From NCBI RefSeq assembly GCF_020782245.1, contig NZ_JAJGNP010000008.1, positions 62,001 to 126,000 on the forward strand: a DNA stretch of 64,000 bases. The letters are read 5' to 3'. Made by a program: the position numbers and the translations under genes. The DNA comes from Sphingobium soli (lineage in GTDB: Bacteria > Pseudomonadota > Alphaproteobacteria > Sphingomonadales > Sphingomonadaceae). Below the pieces are notes generated by a model. It was not told the DNA's origin. It saw nothing but the letters and a program-made list of their open reading frames with translations, and made no database searches. This document shows, in pieces, positions 47,061-56,613 of this stretch. How positions within the stretch are numbered: position 1 is the first letter of the stretch; the number at the start of each line of letters is the position of its first letter.

Positions 47061-50027
47061 ATGCGCATTTCCAAAGCACATCGTGTGTCGGCATTTGTCT
47101 GCGGCGCGTCAGCCGTCGCGATGGCTGTCGGCAGTCAGTCAGCCTTCGCCCAGGACGCGGCGATCGACGACCAGCCCGCCGAGATCGTCGTGACCGGCAT
47201 CCGCGCCAGCCTGTCCGCCGCGCGCGATATCAAACGCGACGCGCAGGGCGTGGTGGACGCGATTTCGGCCGAAGATATCGGCAAATTTCCGGACACCAAC
47301 CTGGCGGAATCGCTCCAGCGCATTACCGGCGTATCGATCGACCGCTCCAATGGCGAAGGGTCGACCGTTACCGTTCGCGGCTTCGGCCCGGAATTCAACC
47401 TGGTGCTGCTGAACGGCCGCCAGATGCCGACATCCAGCCTGGGCGACGGCGCCAGCGCGCCCGCCAGCCGCTCCTTCGACTTCGCCAATCTGGCGTCGGA
47501 AGGCGTCGCGGGCGTCGAAGTCTACAAATCCGGCCGCGCGACGCTGCCCACGGGCGGCATCGGCTCGACCATCAATATCAAGACCCCCCGCCCGCTCGAT
47601 CGTCCCGGTCTTCGCGGCAGCTTCGCGGTGAAAGGCGTCTATGACAGCTCGCGCAACAACAGCGACCCGATCACGCCTGAATTGTCCGGCATCATTTCCG
47701 ATACCTTCGCCGATGGCCTGTTCGGCATCGCCGTCACCGGATCGTGGCAAAAGCGCAAGGCAAGCGTCAATCAGGCCAATGTCGGCTGGCGCGACGGTTA
47801 TCTTGGGTCTGAAAATAACTGGGGCTCGCTGCCGATGGAGGGCGACCCGCGTTTCGCCAATATCGAAAATCGTCCCGGCCCCAACGACGTCTATCAGGTC
47901 CAGCAAAATGCCAGCTATGACCTCAACGACATCAGCCGCGAACGCCTGAACGGGCAAGTCGTGCTTCAGGTCCGCCCGGCGGAAAATCTGACCGCGACGA
48001 TCGACTATACCTATTCGCGCAACACCGTTCAGGTGCGCAATTCCAACGTCGGCATCTGGTTCAACTTCAATGACGTGTCGAGCAGCTGGACCGACGGTCC
48101 GGTCGCCGGTCCCAATTTCTATACCGAGCGGTTCGGCGTCAATGAAGGCAAGGACCTGTCCTATTCGGGATCGCTGACCGAAAACCGGTCCGAAAACAAG
48201 TCGCTGGGCGGCAATATCGCCTGGGACGGTCCTGGCGGCCTGCGACTGGAACTGGATGCGCATCATTCGACCGCGGTGTCCGGCGCCAACAATCCCTACG
48301 GCACCAGCACGTCGGTCGGCACCGCCATTTTCGGCGTCGCCAGCCAGACGGTCGACTATACCAACGACCTGCCGGTCATTTCCGTCACCATGCACGACGG
48401 CATTGACCCGCTGGACGCGGGCAATATCCAGGCGACCGGCAACGCCTTCCGCCACGCCTATTTCAAGGATCGCATCAACGAAGCGCAGCTGCGCGGCAGC
48501 TATGATTTCGACAATTCGATTCTCGACAGCCTCGATTTCGGCGTGACCTATATCGAAAACAAGGTGCGTTCGGCCTACGGCTATATCCAGAACGACACCT
48601 GGGCCGGTTCCACCACCAAGGAACAGATGCCCGACGACTTGTTCACGCTGACCAGCATCCCCGACAAGTTCAAGGGCGTGTCGGGCGCCAGCGACCCGGC
48701 GATGATCCAGCAATTCTACACGTTCAACTTCGAAAAAATGGTGTCGTTCCTTGATGATCTGAACGGCATCTGCGGCGGCGACGGCAATTGCCTCTCCTCC
48801 TTCACCGTCGACCGCCGCATCCGCGAACGCACCGTCGCCCCCTATATCCAGGGTAATTTCGAATTCGACGTCGCCAATCGCCCGGCGCATTTCCGCGCCG
48901 GCCTGCGCTATGAAAAGACCAAGATCAAGTCATCGGCGCTGGTGCCGGTGCCGACGGCGACCGAATGGGTGTCGATCAACGAATTCAACCTGGTCTTTGG
49001 CGGCGGCAGCGATTTCACCACCTTCCGGGGCGATTATGACAACTGGCTGCCCGCCTTTGACGTCGACTTCGAACCGATCGACAATGTGAAGCTGCGCGCT
49101 AGCTACAGCCATACCATCACTCGCCCCGACTATGCCTCGATGCAGGGCGGTCAGACGCTCGATCAGCTGTTCCGCATCGGCGGCGGCACCGGCGCGCGCG
49201 GCAATCCGGGCCTGCTGCCCTACAAGTCCAAGAATATCGACCTGTCGGCCGAATGGTATTATGCCCCGGCCAGCTATCTGTCGGTCGGCTTCTTCGACAA
49301 GCGGGTCAGCAATTTCATTTCCAGCACCCGGGTCGACACCGACGCCTTCGGCCTCACCAACCCGGCAGACGGTCCACGCTATCAGGCGGCGGTCGCTGCG
49401 CTGGGCGCCGGCGCCAGCACGACGGCGATCCGCAACTATATCTTCGCCAACTACCCCTCGTCGGTGGAAATCCAGAGCTTCGACCCTGTGACCGGCAATT
49501 ATACCGGCAAGATCCTGGGCCTGCCGGAAGACAATCCGGTCAATTTCCAGGTGACGACGCCGATCAACTCGGACCAGACCGCGCATCTCTATGGCTTTGA
49601 ATTCGCGATCCAGCATAATTTCTGGGATACCGGCTTTGGTACCATCCTCAACTATACTATCGTCCGGGGTGACGCGACCTACGACAACAGCCAGCCGTCC
49701 AGCGTTGCGCAATTTGCGCTCACCGGCCTGTCGGACAGCGCCAACGCGGTTCTCTTCTATGACAAGAACGGCATTCAGGCCCGTGTCGCCTATAACTGGC
49801 GTGACGAATTCCTGTCTGGCACCGGCCCCAATCCCTTCTATGTCGAAGCCTATGGCCAGGTCGACGCCAGCGCGAGCTGGGAGTTCAAGAAGGGCTACAC
49901 CGCCTTTGTCGAGGCGATCAACCTCACCGGGTCCAGCCGTCGCGGCCATCTGCGCAGCGACCAGAATGTCTTCTTCGCCTCACCGGGCTATGCCCGTTAT
50001 GGCGCGGGCATTCGCGTCAATTTCTGA
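47061..50027 (+). CDS. TonB-dependent receptor of the beta-glucan locus
   Basis: A 988-residue outer-membrane receptor. The signal peptide ends near SQSAFAQDA, followed by the TonB-box-like EIVVTGIRASLSAARDIK, the plug (VVDAISAEDIGKFPDTNLAE, TVRGFGPEFNLVLLNGRQMP) and a barrel ending RYGAGIRVNF. There is no STN domain. A GGGGGAGGGG site precedes the ATG. It heads a gene series with SapC, cupin, halogenase, GH16, LacI, MFS and GH3 genes, so it likely imports beta-glucan oligosaccharides across the outer membrane with TonB energy. Expression is probably repressed by the LacI protein through the sites just upstream. Confidence 0.94.
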   Translation: MRISKAHRVSAFVCGASAVAMAVGSQSAFAQDAAIDDQPAEIVVTGIRASLSAARDIKRDAQGVVDAISAEDIGKFPDTNLAESLQRITGVSIDRSNGEGSTVTVRGFGPEFNLVLLNGRQMPTSSLGDGASAPASRSFDFANLASEGVAGVEVYKSGRATLPTGGIGSTINIKTPRPLDRPGLRGSFAVKGVYDSSRNNSDPITPELSGIISDTFADGLFGIAVTGSWQKRKASVNQANVGWRDGYLGSENNWGSLPMEGDPRFANIENRPGPNDVYQVQQNASYDLNDISRERLNGQVVLQVRPAENLTATIDYTYSRNTVQVRNSNVGIWFNFNDVSSSWTDGPVAGPNFYTERFGVNEGKDLSYSGSLTENRSENKSLGGNIAWDGPGGLRLELDAHHSTAVSGANNPYGTSTSVGTAIFGVASQTVDYTNDLPVISVTMHDGIDPLDAGNIQATGNAFRHAYFKDRINEAQLRGSYDFDNSILDSLDFGVTYIENKVRSAYGYIQNDTWAGSTTKEQMPDDLFTLTSIPDKFKGVSGASDPAMIQQFYTFNFEKMVSFLDDLNGICGGDGNCLSSFTVDRRIRERTVAPYIQGNFEFDVANRPAHFRAGLRYEKTKIKSSALVPVPTATEWVSINEFNLVFGGGSDFTTFRGDYDNWLPAFDVDFEPIDNVKLRASYSHTITRPDYASMQGGQTLDQLFRIGGGTGARGNPGLLPYKSKNIDLSAEWYYAPASYLSVGFFDKRVSNFISSTRVDTDAFGLTNPADGPRYQAAVAALGAGASTTAIRNYIFANYPSSVEIQSFDPVTGNYTGKILGLPEDNPVNFQVTTPINSDQTAHLYGFEFAIQHNFWDTGFGTILNYTIVRGDATYDNSQPSSVAQFALTGLSDSANAVLFYDKNGIQARVAYNWRDEFLSGTGPNPFYVEAYGQVDASASWEFKKGYTAFVEAINLTGSSRRGHLRSDQNVFFASPGYARYGAGIRVNF

Positions 50028-50059
50028 CCCGGCTTGATCACCGTCCCGCGGGATGGGAC

Positions 50060-50094
50060 AAGGCCGCGCCGGGCATTGCATCCGGCGCGGCCTT
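50060..50094 (+). terminator. Perfect 13-bp hairpin between receptor and SapC genes
   Basis: AAGGCCGCGCCGG and its exact complement surround a nine-base loop, 32 bases after the receptor stop and 41 bases before the SapC ATG. There is no U-tract, so it may act as a partial terminator or as an mRNA-stabilising stem that lets the receptor be expressed above the downstream genes. Confidence 0.55.
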
Positions 50095-50135
50095 GCCATC
50101 GGGGCGGGGCCAAGCATTGGAGCGTCCCGCCTGTC

Positions 50136-50858
50136 ATGAGCCAGCACCAGCTTCTCGACTCCCTCAACCATCGCGATCTGCGCGTGCGCACCGACAGCGC
50201 GGCGGAGCTGGGCGACTGCGTCATGGCGTGCCTGCTGATGCCCGCCGAATTCCGCCAGGCGCAGGCGCATTTCCCCATCCTCTTCCGCCGGGATCAGGCC
50301 AGCGGCGCGTTCAGCGCAGTCGCGCTGTTCGGATTTGAAAATGGCGAAAATCTTTTCCTTGAGGACGGGCACTGGGACGCGGGCTACAAGCCTCTGGCCC
50401 AGGCGGTGCAACCTTTCCTGATCGGACGGGGCGTTGATGGTCAACCGGGCGGTCAGGTCCATATCGACATGGCCAGCCCGCGCATCCTGCACGACGGGGA
50501 GGATGGCGAGGCGCTGTTTGACGCCGCCGGCAAACCCAGCCCCTATCTGGACCTCATCGCCCAACGCCTGGGCGATCTCGACGCGGCCTATCGCGCCAGC
50601 GCGGACTTTTTTGCCGCGCTCGTGCGGCATGACCTGCTCGAACCCTTCACTATCGACGTGCCGCTGATCGACGGATCGAACAATAGCCTTGTCGGCTTTC
50701 ACATCGTCAATGAAGATCGTTTGCAGGCGCTCGATGCCGATGCGCTCGCCGACCTGCATGGCGCGGGGCATTTGATGCCGCTGTTCATGGCGGTCGCGTC
50801 CGTCGCGCAATTCAGCGAACTGGTCGCGCGCAAGAATCGCCGGATCGCCCATGGCTGA
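50136..50858 (+). CDS. SapC family protein
   Basis: A 240-residue soluble protein of the SapC family: an N-terminal block (ADSAAELGD-like with FRQAQAHFPILFRRDQASG), AVALFGFENGENLFLEDGHW and IDGSNNSLVGFHIVNEDRLQ are recognisable. The name comes from Campylobacter S-layer genes, but in alpha- and gammaproteobacteria these proteins occur beside TBDR and tryptophan-halogenase genes, with no established function. The ATG at 50136 is used; the frame upstream is only the hairpin region. The next gene overlaps by eight bases, so translation is coupled. Confidence 0.85.
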   Translation: MSQHQLLDSLNHRDLRVRTDSAAELGDCVMACLLMPAEFRQAQAHFPILFRRDQASGAFSAVALFGFENGENLFLEDGHWDAGYKPLAQAVQPFLIGRGVDGQPGGQVHIDMASPRILHDGEDGEALFDAAGKPSPYLDLIAQRLGDLDAAYRASADFFAALVRHDLLEPFTIDVPLIDGSNNSLVGFHIVNEDRLQALDADALADLHGAGHLMPLFMAVASVAQFSELVARKNRRIAHG

Positions 50859-51879
50859 ACTGGCCCCCGCCGCCCTGCCCCCGGTGCGGGAGCTGAAGGT
50901 GACGGATGCGGCGGCGCTCGATGCGCTGCTCGCCAGCGAAGAAACGCCCTTCGTCGTGCGCGGGCTGGTCGCCGACTGGCCGCTGGTGCAGGCGGCGCGG
51001 CAGGGTGATCGGGCGGTGCGCGCCTATCTGGCGGACAAGGCCCGTCCGATCGACTTTACCGTCTCAATGGCTGGCCCCGACATTGGCGGCCGGCTGTTCT
51101 ATGACGATGCGATGGGCGTCAATTTCCGCATGGGCAAAGGCCGCCTGCCCGACATTTTCGCTGGTTTTGACAAGGCGGAAAATCTGCCGGCCGATCAGGT
51201 GCCGACCGTCTATCTCGGCTCGGTCGACGTCCATCAGTTTTTCGACGGCGTCGCGCAGGATAACGGGCTCGATTTGGGCGCACGCACGCCCCTCCTGTCG
51301 CTGTGGATCGGCAATGCGACGCGGATCGCGGCGCATAATGATTTTCCCGACAATCTGGCCTGCGTGGTCGCGGGGCGGCGGCGCTTCACCCTGTTCCCGC
51401 CCGATCAGTTCGCCAATCTCTATCTTGGTCCGATTGACATTACCCCGGCGGGGCGGCCCATTTCCATGGTGGATTTCGCGGCGCCCGACTTCACCCGCCA
51501 TCCCCGTTTTCGCGAAGCGCTTGGCCAAGCGCAGGTCGCCGAGCTGGAGCCTGGCGACGCCCTCTTCATCCCGTCGCTCTGGTATCATCATGTCGAGGGG
51601 CTGGCGCGCTTCAACATTTTGATGAACTATTGGTGGCGCGACAGCCCACGCTATCTGGGCCAGCCCAACAACGCGCTGCACCATGCGATCATGACGATCC
51701 GCGATTTGCCCGACCATGAACGCGCCGTGTGGCGGGCCATGTTCGACCATTATGTCTTTTCCGGCGGTGCGGACGCGCGCGACCATGTTCCCGCGCAGGG
51801 TCAAGGCGTGCTCGCCCCGCTCGATGCGCAATCTGCCGCCCGCATGCACCAGTTTCTGCTGAGGAGCCTGTCGCAATGA
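50851..51879 (+). CDS. Cupin-8/JmjC-like dioxygenase-type protein
   Basis: A 342-residue protein of the cupin-8 (JmjC-like) group. The Fe(II) triad expected for 2-oxoglutarate oxygenases is present: H162 and D164 in IAAHNDFPDN and a distal histidine at H246/H247 in FIPSLWYHHVEGL. RRRFTLFPPDQFANLYLGP is the conserved strand pair. Such enzymes hydroxylate protein side chains or small molecules. The substrate here is unknown. It overlaps SapC upstream and the halogenase gene downstream (ATGA), forming a tightly coupled three-gene block seen in many TBDR loci. Confidence 0.85.
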   Translation: MAELAPAALPPVRELKVTDAAALDALLASEETPFVVRGLVADWPLVQAARQGDRAVRAYLADKARPIDFTVSMAGPDIGGRLFYDDAMGVNFRMGKGRLPDIFAGFDKAENLPADQVPTVYLGSVDVHQFFDGVAQDNGLDLGARTPLLSLWIGNATRIAAHNDFPDNLACVVAGRRRFTLFPPDQFANLYLGPIDITPAGRPISMVDFAAPDFTRHPRFREALGQAQVAELEPGDALFIPSLWYHHVEGLARFNILMNYWWRDSPRYLGQPNNALHHAIMTIRDLPDHERAVWRAMFDHYVFSGGADARDHVPAQGQGVLAPLDAQSAARMHQFLLRSLSQ

Positions 51880-53378
51880 CACAGCCGTCCCTCCCCCGCC
51901 GCATCATCGTCGCCGGTGGTGGCACCGCCGGCTGGATGACCGCCGCCGCGCTCGCCCGCACGCTGGGTCCGGTGGCGCAGGTGACGCTCATTGAAAGCGA
52001 ACAGATCGGCACGATCGGCGTGGGCGAAAGCACCATCCCACCCCTCGTCGTCTATAACCGCATCCTGGGCATCGACGAAGCCGATTTCATGCGCGCGACC
52101 CAGGCGACCTTCAAGCTGGGCATCCAGTTCGAAAACTGGCGCGTGCCGGGCGAAAGCTATTTCCACAGCTTCGGCGGCACCGGCAAGGATCACTGGTCAG
52201 CGGGCTTCCAGCATTTCTGGATGCATGGCACGGCGCAGGGCCATGACGCGCCCTATGACGAATATTGCCTGGAATTGAAGGCGGCGATGGCCGGGCGCTT
52301 TGCGCACCTGCCCGACGACCGGATGAACTATGCCTATCATCTCGATTCCGGCCTCTATGCAAAATTCCTGCGCGTCATGGCCGAAGGCGACGGCGCGACC
52401 CGGATCGAAGGGCGCATCGTCGCTGTCGATCTGGATGGCGCAAGCGGCGATATCGCGGCGTTGCGGCTGGACGGCGACCGGCGGATCGAAGGCGACCTCT
52501 TCATCGATTGCACCGGATTTCGCGCGCTGCTGATCGAAGGCGCGCTCCATGCCGGCTATGACGACTGGACCCACTGGCTGCCCTGCGACGGCGCGGTCGC
52601 AGTCCAGACCGCCAGCGTGCGCGCGCCCGTGCCCTATACCCGCGCGATTGCGCATGATGCGGGCTGGCAATGGCGCATCCCGCTCCAGCACCGGCAAGGC
52701 AACGGCATTGTCTATTGCAGCGCCTTCATGGAGCCGCAGGCCGCGCAGGACCAACTGCTCGCAACGGTCGAGGGCGACCGGTTGGTGCAGCCCAACCCCA
52801 TCCGCTTCCGCACGGGCGCGCGGCGGCGGCAATGGCATCGCAATTGCGTTGCAGTGGGTCTTTCGGGCGGCTTCATGGAACCGCTCGAATCCACGTCCAT
52901 CCACCTTATCCAGCGCGCTGTGCTGCGCATCCTGCGCATGCTGCCCGCCGGCGCGATCAGCCCGCGCGACATTACGGAATTCAACGACCAGCAGATGGCG
53001 GACATGGAACAGATACGCGATTTCCTGATCCTGCATTACAAGGCGACCGACCGCCGCGACACGCCCTTCTGGCGGCATTGCGCGGCGATGGCCGTACCCG
53101 ACAGCCTGACGCACAAGATGGAGCTGTTCCGCGAAACCGGCCGCGTCTTCCGCAAGAATGAAGAATTGTTCGCCGAAAACAGCTGGGTGCAGGTCATGAT
53201 GGGACAGGGGATCACGCCGCAAAGCTATCATCCCGTCGCCGCAAAGCTGCGCCCGCAGGAACTGGAGCATCTGCTTACCACGCTGCGCGATCAGGTGTCG
53301 CGCACCGTCTCCGCCCTCCCCGACCATGGAGCCTATGTCGCGCGCTATTGCGGCGCCCAGGATGTGGCGGCGGCATGA
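51876..53378 (+). CDS. Flavin-dependent tryptophan halogenase-like enzyme
   Basis: A 500-residue flavoprotein of the tryptophan-halogenase family. It has the FAD site (GGGTAGWM, residues 14-21), the catalytic lysine K80 in TFKLGIQFENW (K79 in PrnA), the halogenase signature GWQWRIP at 263-269, and the substrate-activating glutamate E338 in FMEPLESTSI. All key residues are present, so it is probably active. Halogenases of this clade from Xanthomonas, Brevundimonas and Sphingomonas TBDR loci halogenate or brominate free indoles in vitro. The natural substrate in a carbohydrate locus is unknown. A partner flavin reductase gene is not adjacent. It is coupled to cupin and GH16 genes by ATGA overlaps. 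Confidence 0.9.
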   Translation: MTQPSLPRRIIVAGGGTAGWMTAAALARTLGPVAQVTLIESEQIGTIGVGESTIPPLVVYNRILGIDEADFMRATQATFKLGIQFENWRVPGESYFHSFGGTGKDHWSAGFQHFWMHGTAQGHDAPYDEYCLELKAAMAGRFAHLPDDRMNYAYHLDSGLYAKFLRVMAEGDGATRIEGRIVAVDLDGASGDIAALRLDGDRRIEGDLFIDCTGFRALLIEGALHAGYDDWTHWLPCDGAVAVQTASVRAPVPYTRAIAHDAGWQWRIPLQHRQGNGIVYCSAFMEPQAAQDQLLATVEGDRLVQPNPIRFRTGARRRQWHRNCVAVGLSGGFMEPLESTSIHLIQRAVLRILRMLPAGAISPRDITEFNDQQMADMEQIRDFLILHYKATDRRDTPFWRHCAAMAVPDSLTHKMELFRETGRVFRKNEELFAENSWVQVMMGQGITPQSYHPVAAKLRPQELEHLLTTLRDQVSRTVSALPDHGAYVARYCGAQDVAAA

Positions 53379-54310
53379 TGATGCGCGCGCTCCTCCTCGC
53401 CGCCACGCTGATGGCCAGCTCCGCCGCCGCGGCCCAGGCACCCAGGGACGACGCCGGCTGGTCGCTCGTCTGGTCGGACGAATTTGACGGCGCGTCACTC
53501 GACGCCGCCAAATGGAACCTTGCCGACAATTGCTGGGGCGGCGGCAATGCGGAACGGCAATGCTACACCCCCGCGCCTGCCAATCATCGCGTCGCAGATG
53601 GCCTGCTGTCGATCATCGCCCGGCGCGAAACGCATAGCGGCCCCGCCTTCCCACCCGACCAGCGCACCACGCCGGACAAGCGGCAGGCGACCAACACAAA
53701 GCCGTTCACCTCTGCGCGCCTGTCCACCGATGGCAAGGCCGGCTGGCTCTATGGCAAGGTGCAGGTGCGCGCAAAATTGCCGCAGGGTCAGGGGACATGG
53801 CCCGCCATCTGGATGCTGCCGGAAGGCTGGGACTATGGCGCCTGGGCAGCCTCGGGCGAAATCGACATCATGGAGGCGGTCAATCTTGGCACGCCCTGCC
53901 CCTCCTGTTCCGGCGGGACCGAAAACCGCGTGCTCGGCACCATCCATTTTGGCGGACAACCGCCGCGCAACCGCTATATTGGCGATGAAACCGCCATGCC
54001 GGGCGCGCTCGATGACTTCCATGTCTATGAAGTCGAATGGGACGCCGATGGCATGATCTGGCGCGTCGATGGCGTGGATTATGCCCGGCGCGCGTCGCAT
54101 GAATGGCACAGCCTTGGCTCCGACGCCCCCGGCGCGCCCTTTGACCGGCCTTTCCACCTGATCCTCAATCTTGCCATTGGCGGTCACTTGCCCGAAGGAC
54201 GCAATGACGGGGGCGTCGACAGCGGCGGCTTCCCCAAGATGATGCAGGTCGATTGGGTGCGCGTGTGGCAGAAGGACGCGCGCGCGAAGGCGCCGGGCGG
54301 GGGGCGATAA
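53375..54310 (+). CDS. Secreted GH16 beta-glucanase (laminarinase type)
   Basis: A 311-residue glycoside hydrolase family 16 enzyme with a Sec signal (MMMRALLLAATLMASSAAAA). The catalytic EXDXXE motif is GEIDIMEAV with nucleophile E162, D164 and acid/base E167; the bulge-free spacing and WSDEFDGASLDAAKWNL, TWPAIWMLP and DWVRVWQK blocks fit the endo-beta-1,3-glucanase subgroup (GH16_3). It would cut beta-1,3- or mixed-linkage glucan into oligosaccharides in the periplasm or outside. The ATG overlaps the halogenase stop, and the LacI regulator follows after seven bases. Confidence 0.92.
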   Translation: MMMRALLLAATLMASSAAAAQAPRDDAGWSLVWSDEFDGASLDAAKWNLADNCWGGGNAERQCYTPAPANHRVADGLLSIIARRETHSGPAFPPDQRTTPDKRQATNTKPFTSARLSTDGKAGWLYGKVQVRAKLPQGQGTWPAIWMLPEGWDYGAWAASGEIDIMEAVNLGTPCPSCSGGTENRVLGTIHFGGQPPRNRYIGDETAMPGALDDFHVYEVEWDADGMIWRVDGVDYARRASHEWHSLGSDAPGAPFDRPFHLILNLAIGGHLPEGRNDGGVDSGGFPKMMQVDWVRVWQKDARAKAPGGGR

Positions 54311-54317
54311 GGCATTT

Positions 54318-55385
54318 ATGGCGCGGCGGCGGCTGGCAGTCACGATCAAGCATGTTGCTGCCGATGCCCAGGTGTCGTTGCAGACGGTCAGCCGCGTCAT
54401 CAACAATGAACCCAATGTCCGCCCCGAAATGCGCGAACGGGTGCAGGCGTCGATCGACCGGCTGGGCTATGTTCCCTCGATCGCCGCCCAGCGGATGAGC
54501 GGATCGCGATCCTATCTGATCCTGGCGCTCAACGACCGGGAACGCACCATTGCCGACTGGCGCGCACGACAAGGCACCGACTGGGTCGATCAGATGCTGC
54601 TGGGCGGGATGCTGGAATGCGCGGAGCATGGCTATCGCCTGATCTTCGAACTCGTTGACACGCATGAGGATCATCTGGAACGCGAACTGGGCGCCGCGCT
54701 CGCCGCGCTTCAGCCCGACGGCGCGATCCTGACGCCGCCCCATAGCGACAATCAGGAAATATTGCGCATCCTCACCCGCCACCATGTCCCCTATGCCCGC
54801 ATCGGCGCACTGGGGGATGAAGACGGCCATTGCCCTCCAGGCGTGCGGGTATCGATGGATGACGAAGGCGCCGCGCGGCTGGCGACGCGGCACCTGCTGG
54901 CGCTTGGCCATCGCCGCATCGGCTTTATCGCCGGGCCTGCGGAATATCGGCTGGCGGGCTGGCGCGTCGATGGCTGGCGCGCGGAAATGACGGCGGCTGC
55001 CCTCCCCTGCGACGGGCTGCTGGAAGCGGGGGATTTCAGCTATGCCTCGGGCGCGCGCGCGGCGCGCGCGTTGCTGGATCGCGAAGCACCGCCCACCGCC
55101 ATCATCGCCAGCAATGACCAGATGGCGCTCGCCACCATCGAAGCGGCGCGCGACGCCGGGCTGGACATTCCCCGCGACCTCTCGGTCGTCAGCTTCGACA
55201 ACACTCCGCTCGTGCGCTTCACCACGCCCCCGCTGACCGCTGTGGATCAACCGATTTCAGAAACTACCGCCACGGCGGTCCGCCTGCTGATACAGGCGCA
55301 GCGCGATGGCGCGGACCCGGCGCCTACCGTGGTGCTACCCATGTCCTTGGTCGAGCGCGGATCGACCGCCGCCCCGCGTGACTGA
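54318..55385 (+). CDS. LacI family transcriptional regulator of the beta-glucan locus
   Basis: A 355-residue LacI/GalR repressor: an N-terminal helix-turn-helix and hinge (VTIKHVAADAQVSLQTVSRV, INNEPNVRPEMRERVQASID) followed by a periplasmic-binding-protein-like effector domain (RIGFIAGPAEYRLAGWRVDG, PTAIIASNDQMALATIEAAR, LSVVSFDNTPLVRFTTPPLT). The VSLQTVSRVIN recognition helix belongs to the group that binds palindromes with a central CG, and GTGAACGTTCAC sites occur before the receptor and GH3 genes. The inducer is probably a beta-glucoside, by context. It overlaps the following transporter gene by eight bases. Confidence 0.93.
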   Translation: MARRRLAVTIKHVAADAQVSLQTVSRVINNEPNVRPEMRERVQASIDRLGYVPSIAAQRMSGSRSYLILALNDRERTIADWRARQGTDWVDQMLLGGMLECAEHGYRLIFELVDTHEDHLERELGAALAALQPDGAILTPPHSDNQEILRILTRHHVPYARIGALGDEDGHCPPGVRVSMDDEGAARLATRHLLALGHRRIGFIAGPAEYRLAGWRVDGWRAEMTAAALPCDGLLEAGDFSYASGARAARALLDREAPPTAIIASNDQMALATIEAARDAGLDIPRDLSVVSFDNTPLVRFTTPPLTAVDQPISETTATAVRLLIQAQRDGADPAPTVVLPMSLVERGSTAAPRD

Positions 55386-56580
55386 TCGCGTCCTGCGCGT
55401 CAGCGGCCGGGGCTTTCTGCCGCTTTACGCCTTGGCCTGGGCGGGCGCGGCGATCGCCTATACGCCTTTCCTTACCATCCTGCTGCCCGTCCGCATAGAA
55501 ATGATCGCCGGCCCCGCCAGCGTCCACTGGCTCGCCGTCACGACATTCATCGGCGCGATCGCCGCCAGCATCGCCAACATCCTGTTCGGATGGGCCAGCG
55601 ACCGCAGCGGCACGCGGCGTCCCTGGGTGCTGGCCGGACTGCTTCTGTCGGGCGGGCTGCTGATGCTGGTGCCGCACGCCGCCACCTTGCCTGTCCTCAC
55701 CGCGCTCATCATTGGATGGCAGGTGGCGCTCAACATGATGCTGGGTCCGCTCGCCGCCTGGGCTGGCGATGTCGTGCCTGACCGGCACAAGGGATTGCTG
55801 GGCGGGCTGCTTGCCTTCGCGCCGGCGTGCGGCGCGCTGACCGGCGCGCTGGTGACGATCCCCGGCCTTGCCGATCCGTCCGCGCGGCTGACATGGGTCG
55901 CCGCCATCACCGCCGCCTGCATCGCGCCGATCATCCTCTTTGGCGCAGGCCGCGCGCCGGGACATGAAACGCAAAGCCCGGCCCAAGCAGCGGCCCCCAT
56001 TCCGATGTTGCGCGCGATGGCCACCCGCATGTGGTTCGCGCGGCTGCTCATCCAGATTTCCGAAGCCGCGCTCTTTGCCTATCTCTATGTCTGGCTGCGC
56101 GGCATTGACGCCGGGTTCGGCGACGCCGGCGTCGCCCGGTTGCTCGCGATCGTCCTGCTGCTCGCCGCGCCGGCGGCTCTTGCGGCTGGCTACGCCGCCG
56201 ACGCCAGGCGCCGTCCGACGTTACCCTTGCAAATCTCCGCGGTGGTGGGCGCGGTCGGGCTGGCGCTGATGGCGCTCGCCACGACAGGCGGCGCGGCCGC
56301 AACGGGCTTCCTGGTCTTTGGCGTATCGACCAATATCTTCCTTGCCCTGCACAGCGCGCAAACCCTGCGCGTCCTGCCCGATGCGCGCTATCGCGGGCGG
56401 GACCTTGGCCTCTTCAATCTCACCAACACGGTGCCCTCTCTCATCATGCCTTCGCTGACGTTGGGGCTGGTGCCGCTGCTGGGTTTCCCGGCGCTCTTTG
56501 CCGTCATGGCGCTGCTGGCGCTGGGCGCGGCCTGGCTGTTGCGCGGTGTGTCTATCGGCGCGTCTGATCGGCAGGCTTGA
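55378..56580 (+). CDS. MFS transporter of the beta-glucan locus
   Basis: A 400-residue inner-membrane carrier with about twelve helices. The GWASDRSGTRRPWVLAG loop after TM2 is the MFS signature and resembles the GPH/sugar branch. I start it at GTG 55378, overlapping the LacI stop by eight bases, because the frame upstream lies inside the LacI gene. It likely takes glucose or gluco-oligosaccharides released by GH16 and GH3 from periplasm to cytoplasm. The substrate is inferred from neighbours. Confidence 0.87.
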   Translation: MTDRVLRVSGRGFLPLYALAWAGAAIAYTPFLTILLPVRIEMIAGPASVHWLAVTTFIGAIAASIANILFGWASDRSGTRRPWVLAGLLLSGGLLMLVPHAATLPVLTALIIGWQVALNMMLGPLAAWAGDVVPDRHKGLLGGLLAFAPACGALTGALVTIPGLADPSARLTWVAAITAACIAPIILFGAGRAPGHETQSPAQAAAPIPMLRAMATRMWFARLLIQISEAALFAYLYVWLRGIDAGFGDAGVARLLAIVLLLAAPAALAAGYAADARRRPTLPLQISAVVGAVGLALMALATTGGAAATGFLVFGVSTNIFLALHSAQTLRVLPDARYRGRDLGLFNLTNTVPSLIMPSLTLGLVPLLGFPALFAVMALLALGAAWLLRGVSIGASDRQA

Positions 56581-56613
56581 TTTTCCTGCGTTGAGGTGAC
56601 AGGACTTAGTATT

